Below, in pieces: positions 8,173 to 16,640 of a stretch of DNA of 63,687 bases. The notes below the pieces were generated by a model. That model was not told where the DNA came from, ran no database searches, and worked only from the letters and a program-made list of their open reading frames with translations. The position numbers were made by a program, and so were the translations under genes. Origin of the DNA: CAZUMW01 sp964621615 (GTDB lineage: Bacteria > Desulfobacterota > WTBG01 > CAIYCZ01 > CAIRTM01); contig CAZUMW010000026.1 of assembly GCA_964621615.1 (NCBI GenBank), positions 1-63,687 on the forward strand, given 5' to 3'. Each line of letters begins with the position of its first letter. The stretch's first letter is position 1.

Positions 8173-8828
8173 GCGCGCTGGTCAAAATATGCGGCGTGAC
8201 CACTGTCGATGACGCCCGTGCGGCAGCTGAAGCCGGAGCCGATTATATCGGCGTCATAGTGGGCATAGAGCAGTCGCCACGCTGCATAGACGCTGCAGCG
8301 GCAGCCGCCATCGCTGATGCAGCAGGAGTGCCGGTTATATGTCTTCTGGACAGGCCGGCATCACGGATTCAGGATATACTTTCCCGCGTAACCCCCGCCG
8401 GCGTACAGCTCATCGGCACCTACTCTTCAGAGGATATCCGGGCGGTGAAAGGCGCTGCCGGCTGTGCGGTGTGGAAAACACTGCACCTGCCCCGAAGCGG
8501 CGCGGCGCCCGAGGCTGAGGTGCCCGGCCAGGACCGGGTCGAGGAGGTTTTTGCGGCCGGGGCCGATGTGATCGTTCTCGACACGCTGGTTAAAAACATG
8601 AAGGGCGGTACCGGCAGGACCTGCGACTGGGAAAGCGCTGCCGCACTTGTCGGCCGGGCATCGGGAAGGGTATTCCTGGCAGGCGGCATAACCCCGGACA
8701 ACGCCGCGGAGGCGGTGCGGACCGTACGCCCTGCGGGCATCGATGTCAGCAGCGGTGTCGAGGATCGCCCCGGCAGAAAAGACATACAGAAAGTCAGCCG
8801 TCTGATCCGGGCGGTGAAAGAGGCGTGA
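8169..8828 (+). CDS. trpF: Phosphoribosylanthranilate isomerase (TrpF)
   Basis: TrpF converts N-(5-phosphoribosyl)anthranilate to the enol carboxyphenylamino sugar in tryptophan synthesis. The 219-residue length is normal for this TIM-barrel enzyme. The signature LVKICGVTT at residues 4-12 contains the catalytic Cys. VIVLDT carries the expected Asp general acid. The phosphate-binding loops FLAGGITPDNAAEA and GIDVSSGVED are intact. No other trp gene is in this window, so the gene is separated from the rest of the pathway. It starts inside the stop codon of the lipoprotein gene (ATGA overlap), with which it shares a promoter. Assignment is firm. Confidence 0.95.
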   Translation: MSALVKICGVTTVDDARAAAEAGADYIGVIVGIEQSPRCIDAAAAAAIADAAGVPVICLLDRPASRIQDILSRVTPAGVQLIGTYSSEDIRAVKGAAGCAVWKTLHLPRSGAAPEAEVPGQDRVEEVFAAGADVIVLDTLVKNMKGGTGRTCDWESAAALVGRASGRVFLAGGITPDNAAEAVRTVRPAGIDVSSGVEDRPGRKDIQKVSRLIRAVKEA

Positions 8829-8865
8829 GGGGTTCGGGGCTTGCACGCAGGCTGACTCCGGCTGC

Positions 8866-8934
8866 ATCCCTTCCGGCCTCCCATTACAAACGGAGGAGTT
8901 AAAATCCCTCCCAGCCTCCCTTTGCAAAGGCAGG
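8866..8934 (+). repeat. Two tandem copies of a 32-nt intergenic repeat
   Basis: Unit 1 (8866-8896) and unit 2 (8903-8934) share the plan ATCCCTYCCNG-CCTCCC-NTTNCAAAN-GNAGG and both are followed by AGTT. Each unit has a C-rich arm, then a palindromic core (CCTTTGCAAAGG in unit 2) able to form a small hairpin. An inverted copy with one mismatch over 32 nt occurs at 14532-14563. Both loci lie just 3' of a gene and in the same orientation relative to that gene. Confidence 0.8.
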
Positions 8935-9077
8935 AGTTCAATATGTTACCTGCTGAAGGGAACGGCAAAAACCAGTCCTTCTTTAACGGTGGAGCAAAGC
9001 ATACAGATTAAAATAATGTGTTAATGGAGATAACGCCTGAAGCGATCCTGAAAAAAAGGCGCAGCCAACAAGCCCGG

Positions 9078-9119
9078 TCCCCCTTTGAATTATAAAAGGG
9101 GGTGATTCAGGGGGATTTG
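9078..9119 (-). repeat. Related C-rich/G-rich inverted repeat element
   Basis: Read on the minus strand, this is AATCCCCCTGAATCA followed by CCCCCTTT and AAAGGGGG arms around a 7-8 nt AT-rich loop. It has the same architecture as the trpF-side and LysM-side repeats but a different sequence. It could form a stable hairpin upstream of secA. Confidence 0.6.
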
Positions 9120-9185
9120 TTTAACCGACACCGCAACGCAGAACCCGTGGAGCACCGCACGGGAAACCATTAAAGGAGCAGTATT

Positions 9186-12110
9186 TTGATAGCAACAGTC
9201 ATAAAAAAGATTTTCGGCACGGCAAACGATCGTGAGCTTAAAAAGCTGCAGCCGCTTGTCGAGCAGATAAACGAGCTGGAGCCTGAAATGGAGGCCAGAA
9301 GCGATGAAGAGCTCAAGCAGCTGACACCCGCTTTCAGGCAGCGCATGGAAAACGGCGAAACACTTGACGATCTGCTTCCCGAGGCATTTGCATGCGTGCG
9401 CGAGACGGCACGAAGAACGGTTGAGATGCGGCATTTCGACGTGCAGCTCATCGGCGGCATCGCACTGCACCAGGGCAAAATCGCCGAGATGGCAACCGGT
9501 GAAGGTAAAACGCTGGTGGCGACCCTGCCCGCCTACCTGAACGGCCTTACCGGGCGCGGCGTGCACATCATCACCGTAAACGATTATCTGGCAAAGCGCG
9601 ACCGGGAGTGGATGGGCGCAATATACGAATTTCTGGGCCTGTCCGTTGACGTTATATACCATGACATGACACCGGAGGAGCGCAAGCAGGCCTACCGGGC
9701 GGACATCACCTACGGCACAAACACCGAGTTCGGCTTCGACTACCTGCGGGACAACATGGCCATCGACGCAGAGATGCAGGTGCAGCGGGACCACTATTTT
9801 GTGATCGTCGACGAGGTTGACAGCATCCTGATCGATGAGGCCCGGACCCCGCTTATTATATCAGGCCCGGTCGAGCGCACCGGCAAGCACTACTTCACGG
9901 ATCTCAAGGGGCCGGTCGAGCGGCTGATGCGCCTTCAGAACAGCCTGGTCTCCCGCCTGATCAGCGAGGCCGAAAAGCTGCTTGAAGAGGAAAAAGACGA
10001 GGAGGCCGCCGTCAAGCTGCTCCAGGCAAAGCGCGGCGCTCCCAAAAACAAGAGGTTCCTCAAGGTGGTAAAAGAAGGCCCGCTGAAAAAGATGATCGAC
10101 CAGGTCGAGCTTGACTATATCCGGGACAAACAGCTCGGGGAGCTTGACGCCGAGCTGTATTTTTCCATTGACGAAAAGCACAACACCATTGACCTTTCGG
10201 ATCAGGGCCGCCAGGCGCTGTCCCCGAAAGATCCCGACTTTTTCGTGCTCCCTGATCTGAGCATGGCCGATGAGGATGAAGAGCTGAGCGAGGACGAGCA
10301 CCTTAAGAAACAGCGGAAGCTCGAGCGCGAGTTTTCCGACAAGAGCGAAAAGCTGCAGAACGTCAACCAGCTTCTGAAAGCATACTCGCTGTTTGAAAAG
10401 GATGTGAACTATGTTGTCAGCGAAGGCAAGGTGCTGATTGTCGATGAGTTCACCGGCCGCCTGCTGCCGGGCCGGCGCTACAGCGACGGGCTGCACCAGG
10501 CCATCGAGGCAAAAGAGGGGGTGCGCATCGAAGGGGAAACCCAGACGCTTGCCGCCATAACCATACAGAACTATTTCCGCATGTATGAAAAGCTCTCGGG
10601 CATGACCGGCACCGCGGAGACAGAGGCCCCCGAGTTTCTGAAAATATACAAGCTGAAAGTGCTGGTCATACCGACCAACAGGCCGGTGCGGCGCATCGAT
10701 TATCCGGATGTGGTCTATAAGACAAAAAAAGAGAAATACAAAGCGATCATCCAGGAGATAGAGCATATGCACCAGCTCGGCCGGCCGGTGCTGGTGGGCA
10801 CCGTGTCGGTTGACGCATCAGAGCTGCTGAGCCGCATGCTGCCCAAGCGCATCAGGCACTCCGTGCTGAATGCAAAGAGGCACAAAGAGGAGGCTGAAAT
10901 CGTTGCGAACGCCGGCCGGCAGGGCGCGGTTACCATCGCCACAAACATGGCGGGCCGCGGAACCGATATAAAGCTCGGGCCCGGCGTTGTGAAATGCAGC
11001 AAGTGCTGCATTAACTGCGAGGTGGAAAGAACGCAGGGGTGCGCCGCCTGCCCCGACCCTGAAAAAAACGGCAAGAAGATGACCGAATGCCGCAAGGAGG
11101 TTCCCTGCGGCCTGCACATCGTGGGCACCGAGCGGCACGATGCGCGGCGCATAGACCGCCAGCTGCGCGGCCGGTCCGCCCGGCAGGGAGACCCCGGCTC
11201 CTCGCGCTTTTTCCTGTCCCTCGAGGACGATCTGCTGAGAATTTTCGGCGCCGAGCGTATTTCAAACATCATGGACCGCTTCGGCATGGAGGAGGATCAG
11301 CCCATAGAGCACGGACTCATTACCCGCGCCATAGAAAACGCGCAGACCCGTGTCGAGTCGCATAACTTCGACATCAGAAAGCACCTGCTCGAATACGACG
11401 ACGTCATGAACAAGCAGCGCGAGATTATTTACGAGCTGAGAAACCGCGCGCTGCACGACGAGTCTCTCGAAGACCTTGTTGAGGAGTATTGCGAAGAGCG
11501 CGTCGTCGATATTGTTGACAGCTATTTCGGTGAGCATATCCCCCCCGATGAAATAAACGTTAAGGGATTCAAAGAAGCGGTATTCATGCAGTTCTGCACC
11601 GCCCTGCGGCAGTCTCATGAAGACATAGCCGCCATGAAAACCGAGGATCTGGAGCAGCACGTCCTCGATGAAGTCAAAAAAACCTATAAGGCCAAAGAGG
11701 AAAACTTCGGCCCGGAAATGCTGCATCAGCTTGAAAAGTGGCTCTATCTGCGCATCCTGGACGAGCTGTGGAAAGACCACCTTCTTGACATGGACCACTT
11801 GCGTGAGGGCATCGGCCTGCGCGGCTATGCGCAGCAGGATCCCCTGCGCGAATATCAAAAGGAAGCATACGATCTGTTCCTGAGCCTGATCGACCGCTTA
11901 AAGCATGATTTCACGGAAAAGCTGTTCATGGTTCAGCTCGCCGCACAGGAGGAGATTGACAGGCCCGAGCAGCCGCAGCAGTTCGTTTTGAGCCGCGGCG
12001 AAGAGCAGACTGAGAAGAAGCCGGTCAAGCGGAAAGAAAAAAAGGTCGGCCGGAACGATCCCTGCCCGTGCGGCAGCGGAAAAAAATACAAGAAGTGCTG
12101 CGGCGCATAA
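9186..12110 (+). CDS. secA: Preprotein translocase ATPase SecA with Cys-rich insert
   Basis: SecA drives ATP-dependent export of unfolded proteins through SecYEG. The N-terminal DEAD motor has the Walker A ATGEGKTL near residue 105 and Walker B VDEVDS near 207. TPLIISGP follows, then the preprotein cross-linking domain and the second motor domain with MAGRGTD and RQLRGRSARQGDPGSS. The last 22 residues are the zinc-binding SEC-C tail (PCPCGSGKKYKKCC). At 974 residues it is longer than E. coli SecA (901), because of a charged insert after the DEAD motor and a Cys-rich insert at about 600-645 between IKLGPG and GLHIVGTERH. The start is TTG at 9186, chosen for AGGAG seven nt upstream and a typical N-terminus (IATVIKKIFG). 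Confidence 0.97.
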   Translation: MIATVIKKIFGTANDRELKKLQPLVEQINELEPEMEARSDEELKQLTPAFRQRMENGETLDDLLPEAFACVRETARRTVEMRHFDVQLIGGIALHQGKIAEMATGEGKTLVATLPAYLNGLTGRGVHIITVNDYLAKRDREWMGAIYEFLGLSVDVIYHDMTPEERKQAYRADITYGTNTEFGFDYLRDNMAIDAEMQVQRDHYFVIVDEVDSILIDEARTPLIISGPVERTGKHYFTDLKGPVERLMRLQNSLVSRLISEAEKLLEEEKDEEAAVKLLQAKRGAPKNKRFLKVVKEGPLKKMIDQVELDYIRDKQLGELDAELYFSIDEKHNTIDLSDQGRQALSPKDPDFFVLPDLSMADEDEELSEDEHLKKQRKLEREFSDKSEKLQNVNQLLKAYSLFEKDVNYVVSEGKVLIVDEFTGRLLPGRRYSDGLHQAIEAKEGVRIEGETQTLAAITIQNYFRMYEKLSGMTGTAETEAPEFLKIYKLKVLVIPTNRPVRRIDYPDVVYKTKKEKYKAIIQEIEHMHQLGRPVLVGTVSVDASELLSRMLPKRIRHSVLNAKRHKEEAEIVANAGRQGAVTIATNMAGRGTDIKLGPGVVKCSKCCINCEVERTQGCAACPDPEKNGKKMTECRKEVPCGLHIVGTERHDARRIDRQLRGRSARQGDPGSSRFFLSLEDDLLRIFGAERISNIMDRFGMEEDQPIEHGLITRAIENAQTRVESHNFDIRKHLLEYDDVMNKQREIIYELRNRALHDESLEDLVEEYCEERVVDIVDSYFGEHIPPDEINVKGFKEAVFMQFCTALRQSHEDIAAMKTEDLEQHVLDEVKKTYKAKEENFGPEMLHQLEKWLYLRILDELWKDHLLDMDHLREGIGLRGYAQQDPLREYQKEAYDLFLSLIDRLKHDFTEKLFMVQLAAQEEIDRPEQPQQFVLSRGEEQTEKKPVKRKEKKVGRNDPCPCGSGKKYKKCCGA

Positions 12111-12157
12111 CCGCACACAGTCAATATCACCGTCACCCTTTTATATCTGTGGGAACA

Positions 12158-13372
12158 ATGGGCGTCAGCCGGTATACACATTTTCCTGCCAGCGAGGGCA
12201 TCAGCGGCTTTTCGTTTGCCGGCGTTGCCTGCGGAATCAAAAAAAACGGCACAAAAGATCTGGGCCTGATTCTGTGCGACCGCCCCTGCGCCGCTGCCGG
12301 GGTGTTCACCCGCAACAGGGTGCAGGCGGCCCCGGTGCTTGTCGGGAAGCGCAGGCTCAGAAACAAAACCCTTCAGGCGGTTCTGGTAAACAGCGGCAAT
12401 GCCAACGCATGTACCGGCCCGGGCGGGACAGAGGCTGCAGTGACGTCCTGCAGCAGCCTGGCTGATGCGCTCGGCATCAAAAAGCACCATATCATCCCCT
12501 GCTCTACCGGGGTCATCGGCGTGCCCCTGCCGGTCAAAAAAATCATACACGCTCTGCCGCGCCTTGCTGCGCACGCATCGCCTGCCGGGATGCCCGATTT
12601 CGCCGAAGCGATTCTCACCACCGATACCCGCACAAAAACTGTCTGCCTCGGGCACCGCACCCGACGGGGAATGCTCAGAATATGCGGCGCTGCAAAAGGA
12701 TCGGGAATGATCATGCCCGATATGGCAACAATGCTTGCCTTCATAACCACAAACGCCTCCGTTGAGCCGGAGCTTCTGTCAGCGGCCCTTCGCACCCGCA
12801 CAGAGGAGACGTTTAACAGGATCAGCGTCGACGGGGAAATGAGCACAAACGACACCGTACTGCTGCTGGCAAGCGGCGATGCCGGCCCGCATATGTCCGA
12901 CTCCCGCGGCACACAATTCAAGCGCTTTGAGGATATGCTTCATGCAGTCATGCAGGACCTGGCGAAACAGATTGTTCAAGACGGTGAAGGCGCAACAAAG
13001 CTTCTCACCTTTCGCGTACGGGGGGCCGCATCACCGGGCGATGCGGAAAAGGCGGCCCGCAGCGTGTCGAACTCTCTGCTGGTTAAGACCGCCTTTTTCG
13101 GGGAGGATTATAACTGGGGCCGCATTATGGGCGCTCTGGGGGCTTCAGGGGCGCGCCTGCACATGGACAGGGTGGATATCAGCTTCAACGGCACCCCGGC
13201 TGTCAGGAACGGCACTGAAGCCGCTGCAAACAGGGCCCGGCTGAAAAAAGCAGTGCGCAGCAAAGCCATAGAAATAGAGATTGATCTGAACGCGGGTGCG
13301 CACAGCTGCGAAATAGCTGCCTGCGATCTCAGCTATGAGTACGTGAAAATAAACGCCGAATACACATCCTGA
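12158..13372 (+). CDS. argJ: Bifunctional ornithine acetyltransferase / N-acetylglutamate synthase (ArgJ)
   Basis: ArgJ transfers the acetyl group from N-acetylornithine to glutamate in the cyclic arginine pathway. The 404-residue length is normal. The autocleavage site is present: KGSGMIMPDMATMLAF, where the precursor is cut between Ala and the nucleophilic Thr to give alpha and beta chains. VLVNSGNANACTG, the oxyanion-hole CSTGVIG and the conserved C-terminal ending CDLSYEYVKINAEY are also present. The ATG at 12158 (MGVSRYTHF) was chosen because upstream in-frame codons overlap secA; a GTG at 12149 is an alternative. The gene begins 47 nt after secA. Whether it also makes acetylglutamate from acetyl-CoA cannot be told from sequence. 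Confidence 0.95.
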   Translation: MGVSRYTHFPASEGISGFSFAGVACGIKKNGTKDLGLILCDRPCAAAGVFTRNRVQAAPVLVGKRRLRNKTLQAVLVNSGNANACTGPGGTEAAVTSCSSLADALGIKKHHIIPCSTGVIGVPLPVKKIIHALPRLAAHASPAGMPDFAEAILTTDTRTKTVCLGHRTRRGMLRICGAAKGSGMIMPDMATMLAFITTNASVEPELLSAALRTRTEETFNRISVDGEMSTNDTVLLLASGDAGPHMSDSRGTQFKRFEDMLHAVMQDLAKQIVQDGEGATKLLTFRVRGAASPGDAEKAARSVSNSLLVKTAFFGEDYNWGRIMGALGASGARLHMDRVDISFNGTPAVRNGTEAAANRARLKKAVRSKAIEIEIDLNAGAHSCEIAACDLSYEYVKINAEYTS

Positions 13373-13444
13373 CCTGAATACGGCCCGCCGGACGGCTTTA
13401 CAGAACGCTAACCTTTTTGAATAACGGGAGTGTGGGGAGGTCAT

Positions 13445-13861
13445 ATGTCATCGCTGATCCGCTTCGGTGTATCGCTTGAGAAACATCTGCTCGAGCAGTT
13501 CGATAAGCTGATAACAGACAGAGGATATGGAAACCGGTCAGAGGCGCTGCGCGACCTGATACGCAACGAGCTCGTGCAGCGGGAATGGATGACAGGCGAC
13601 GTGGTAAGCGGGACCATAACACTGGTATACGACCACCACCGCCGCGGGCTGGTCAACACGCTTCTTGATATTCAGCACTCCTATCATCGCCTCATTATAT
13701 CCAGCCAGCATATTCACGCCGATCACAATAACTGCCTTGAAGTAATAGTGGTCAAAGGCAACCCCCAGGAAATCGAAAAGCTCGCCTCCCGGCTGAAAGC
13801 AACAAAAGGGGTCAAGCACGGCTCGCTCACCATGGCAACAACCGGCAAACATCTGCTGTGA
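13445..13861 (+). CDS. nikR: Nickel-responsive ribbon-helix-helix regulator (NikR)
   Basis: NikR represses nickel uptake genes when nickel is bound. The protein has 138 residues, as usual. Residues 1-45 form a ribbon-helix-helix DNA-binding domain (LIRFGVSLEKHLLEQFDKL then NRSEALRDLIRNEL). The C-terminal ACT-like domain carries the nickel ligands in family spacing: His78, His89 and His91 in SSQHIHADHNNC, and Cys97. The start is ATG at 13445 after GGGGAGG; an upstream in-frame start would add five atypical residues. No nikABCDE, nik-type ECF transporter, urease or hydrogenase gene lies nearby, so its targets are elsewhere. The call is firm. Confidence 0.95.
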   Translation: MSSLIRFGVSLEKHLLEQFDKLITDRGYGNRSEALRDLIRNELVQREWMTGDVVSGTITLVYDHHRRGLVNTLLDIQHSYHRLIISSQHIHADHNNCLEVIVVKGNPQEIEKLASRLKATKGVKHGSLTMATTGKHLL

Positions 13862-14078
13862 CAGGGGTTCCGGGGTTACAGGTTACTGTATGCCCGATCA
13901 AATAAAGCCGCAAATCTGAACGATGTCCCCGGAGCGCTGAACCCGGCCCCTGAAATCCTGCCCGATAAAACCGGTTTTTTTTATCTTAAAAATCAATACC
14001 AATTTTGAAAAATGGTAAAAAAAAATAAATTTTTTATCTGAAAAAAACAGTTAAGTTTCCTTTCTCCTTATCCGATAT

Positions 14079-14093
14079 TTACAAATGTTGTAA
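14079..14093. promoter_or_regulatory. Palindromic operator-like site upstream of the HTH gene
   Basis: TTACAA-ATG-TTGTAA is a perfect 6-3-6 inverted repeat 25 nt before the start of the small HTH gene, in an AT-rich region. It could be an autoregulatory site. No regulator is known to bind it. Confidence 0.4.
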
Positions 14094-14118
14094 GGCATAA
14101 TGAAAAGGAGAGCGGAAA

Positions 14119-14322
14119 ATGTCCGATGAAATCATGGACATCCGGAGTGCTGCAAAATACCTTCAGATAAAAGAGCGGACGCTGTACCGTCTGGTTGGTG
14201 ATGGTGAAATCCCCGGCATAAAAGTCGGCGGGCAGTGGAGATTCAGCAAAAAATGCCTCGAGGAGATGTTTCTGGGGCAGAAAGAAAAAAACGGCAAGCA
14301 AAAACAAATGGATACAGCGTAA
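14119..14322 (+). CDS. Small excisionase-type helix-turn-helix protein
   Basis: A 67-residue protein made almost wholly of a MerR-like HTH_17 (excisionase family) domain: MDIRSAAKYLQIKERTLYRLV, then GEIPGIKVGGQWRFSKKCLEEMF (parts quoted). Such proteins bind DNA and act as phage or transposon excisionases or as small regulators. No integrase, recombinase or phage gene is near, so a free-standing regulator is more likely. It has a good ribosome binding site (AAAGGAGAG) seven nt before ATG. The 257-nt region upstream is very AT-rich with a perfect palindrome, and the 245 nt downstream hold a repeat. The target is unknown. Confidence 0.85.
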   Translation: MSDEIMDIRSAAKYLQIKERTLYRLVGDGEIPGIKVGGQWRFSKKCLEEMFLGQKEKNGKQKQMDTA

Positions 14323-14531
14323 CCTGCCGGCTGCATTCATCGATTTTCTTCCATTCCCCCCACTATGAATCTCATTTTCTGAAAGAGGGGCGTACCTGCC
14401 CCGATTGATCATGCAGTATTTTTCAGGCCCGGATTCCGCCTGTCAGGGAAGGTTCGCGGATACGGTTTAAAATCCCCCTTACAACGGCGGACTGATTCTA
14501 ACTGACCCTTCAACGGGTACCATATGAACCA

Positions 14532-14563
14532 CCTGCCTTTGCAAAGGGAGGCCGGGAGGGATT
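14532..14563 (-). repeat. Inverted copy of the 32-nt intergenic repeat
   Basis: This copy matches 8903-8934 with one mismatch when read on the minus strand. It begins 4 nt after the stop codon of the LysM gene, so it follows that gene in the same sense as the other copy follows trpF. A weaker partial unit (AATCCCCCTTACAACGGCGGA) is on the plus strand near 14471-14491. Confidence 0.8.
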
Positions 14564-14567
14564 GTAC

Positions 14568-16499
14568 CTAATACCGTATGATCGAAACGCTCTGTTCGCT
14601 CAGAAGTTCAGCAACCGGCGCCTCAAGCTTCATCCCGGTAAGCAGCACATCCTCTTGCTGCCGCCTGACCAGAAATCCGGGAACCGTAAGCTTTACCGAT
14701 GTAGCTCCCTTTCCGCCGTAACGGAACCGGGCAGAGGGGCCCTCATATGAAGCGCCGCAGAAATCAAGCAGCTTTTTGACCGTTTCCTGCCGGCCGGCGG
14801 AGCCGCCGCCTGTCTGCAGCAGATGCACACCCTGATCGGCTATAATGCGGCAGATCCGTTCCGGGAGATTGTGAAAATCGATAACATATGTTTCGCCGTC
14901 GCGCGTAAACATCCTGTCTGCGATAATTTCAAGCGAAAACCCGCTGTACATGTTCTGAAAAATCTGCGTAGGATGCTCTTTTTTGAAATCATATCCCAGC
15001 ACAGTCAGCACCGTATCCACCAGAGCAGAAACCTCTGCGCCGATCGACCGCACAGGTGCTGTCATCCGGTCAGGCCCGGACTCAGCGGGCTGCCCCCCGG
15101 CCGGAGCGGGGCCCGCAGCGGCCTGATGCCCGACATCGACAATACTGAGCCCGCGATCATGCAGATACCGCTTCAGGTCCGGATCGAGGGCCTGGCTGCG
15201 ATCCGTGACAAGGTTGACAACAAATACCTTTTTAAGCGTTTCATCTTTAAAAACAACCCAGCTTCCGCTGACGCTTATCTGGATATCATCGCGGTTCATA
15301 ATGTACTCGCCGTTTTTCTCCACTTTATAAAATCCGCACACATCCAGCACTTTGCCAAGTATCGACTCCATATCATCCTTTTGTGTTACGGATACGACCT
15401 CGGCGTTCTCCCAGTGCGAGCCGACGATATCGCGCACGCCTGACGGAAGGCGCGAGCCGTAATCAAACAGCACCTTTTTGCCCCAGGGAAAGGAATAAAC
15501 AGGAAACCGCCTGTAATCGAGCGCAACGGAGCCCCGCTCGTCTATGGGAAACACCTCGGTGCCGGTAGAGTTGTCGCGGCCGTTAAAAGACCGGGTAAAA
15601 TCCGTCAGCATATTCTTTATCCGCTTTTCCTCATCTGAAAGCTGCACCGGCTGTGCGGAGAAAGGCGCATACGCAGGCCCGGGTGCAGCCTGCTGTTCCG
15701 GGGCCTGCCCGTTGGCTGCTGCAGCCTTCTTTTTTTCAGGCCGGGCATTTTTTTCTTTCCCGGCCGCCGCCGGAGGTGCCTTTTCCGCGCCTGCCGCTTC
15801 CGGCGGTTTTTTTTCTGATGCTTTTTTTTCAGGCTCTGCCCGCTCCCGCTGTTCCTGAGCGGGCTTTTTCATCTGTACCAGCTTTGTCTCAGGAACGGCC
15901 CCCCGGCGCACGGCTTCCTGCAGCGCAAAGATTTCAGCCGGTACCACCAGCTCCTGTCCCACTGACAGCTCATCGACATCGGCCAGCCCTGGGTTTGCCT
16001 CCTGTATCAGGGCGGTGGCCAGCCTGCTGAATATAACCGTATCCTGCAGACCGTATCTGGTGCGCAGAATTTCAGCAAGGTGCTCTCCGCGCTTAACCAC
16101 ATGATGCAGCGGCGACGATCCGGTACCGTTGTCAGCTGCAGGGCGTGACACGCTGTATTTGAACGGCAGCAGTATATGCTGATCAGGATAAATTTCGTTA
16201 ATATTTTTGATGTCGGGGTTGACTTCTTCGGCAACTTTGCAGTACACGGCGATTTTAGCGTTTGAAAGCCGGTAATGCTCGCGCAGTATGTTCCACAAAT
16301 GCTCGCCCTTGTTGACGCGATACGGCTCGGCATGAACGCTGCCCTGTTTGAATTTTTTAATGACAACCGATTTCTTAAACACCAGATGCGGCTCGGGCGT
16401 CCGGTTGTCCGATGCGGCGCCTGCCTGTCCTGCACCGGCATAACCCGGGGCAGCGCAGCATAAGACAGCTGCGCTCAGCATAGTCAGATATTTTTTCAT
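14568..16499 (-). CDS. Secreted LysM-domain protein
   Basis: A 643-residue exported protein with a signal peptide (MKKYLTMLSAAVLCCAAPGYAGA). It has two LysM-like domains: residues about 58-112 (YRVNKGEHLWNILREHY ... IYPDQHILLPF) and about 130-190 (VKRGEHLAEILRTRYGL ... VGQELVVP). A Lys/Glu/Ala/Pro-rich linker of about 90 residues follows. The C-terminal 330 residues look globular, with two similar-looking stretches (RYLHDRGLSIVDVG and RIIADQGVHLLQTG) that may reflect an internal duplication. LysM domains bind peptidoglycan or chitin-like glycans, so the protein probably sits in the periplasm at the wall. The function of the C-terminal part is unknown. The start at 16499 is preceded by GAGGAG. 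Confidence 0.85.
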   Translation of the reverse strand: MKKYLTMLSAAVLCCAAPGYAGAGQAGAASDNRTPEPHLVFKKSVVIKKFKQGSVHAEPYRVNKGEHLWNILREHYRLSNAKIAVYCKVAEEVNPDIKNINEIYPDQHILLPFKYSVSRPAADNGTGSSPLHHVVKRGEHLAEILRTRYGLQDTVIFSRLATALIQEANPGLADVDELSVGQELVVPAEIFALQEAVRRGAVPETKLVQMKKPAQEQRERAEPEKKASEKKPPEAAGAEKAPPAAAGKEKNARPEKKKAAAANGQAPEQQAAPGPAYAPFSAQPVQLSDEEKRIKNMLTDFTRSFNGRDNSTGTEVFPIDERGSVALDYRRFPVYSFPWGKKVLFDYGSRLPSGVRDIVGSHWENAEVVSVTQKDDMESILGKVLDVCGFYKVEKNGEYIMNRDDIQISVSGSWVVFKDETLKKVFVVNLVTDRSQALDPDLKRYLHDRGLSIVDVGHQAAAGPAPAGGQPAESGPDRMTAPVRSIGAEVSALVDTVLTVLGYDFKKEHPTQIFQNMYSGFSLEIIADRMFTRDGETYVIDFHNLPERICRIIADQGVHLLQTGGGSAGRQETVKKLLDFCGASYEGPSARFRYGGKGATSVKLTVPGFLVRRQQEDVLLTGMKLEAPVAELLSEQSVSIIRY

Positions 16500-16640
16500 G
16501 AAATGTTTCTCCTCGACGGATCCGGGGATTCCGGGCTCACTGTTCATCAGGGCTGAATGAAATAAAAAAACGGTAAACCCGGAACCTCTGCACCATGAAC
16601 CTCTATTACCTATCGGAACAATCAGGCGTTTACATTATTG

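Larger units (their letters stand above)
8829..9185. other. Intergenic region between trpF and secA, 357 nt, repeat-rich
   Basis: No gene was found. The stretch holds two tandem copies of an intergenic repeat close to the trpF end and a related inverted element near 9078-9119 (listed separately), followed by a good Shine-Dalgarno sequence for secA (AGGAG at 9174-9178). No clear sigma70 promoter for secA was found. Confidence 0.6.

Noticed and set aside
9861..11858. Several minus-strand frames inside secA
   Set aside because: Shadows of the secA coding sequence.
13970..13990. AAAACCGGTTTTTTTT downstream of nikR as a terminator
   Set aside because: The palindrome lacks room for a loop and the stem is A/T only apart from CCGG; too weak.
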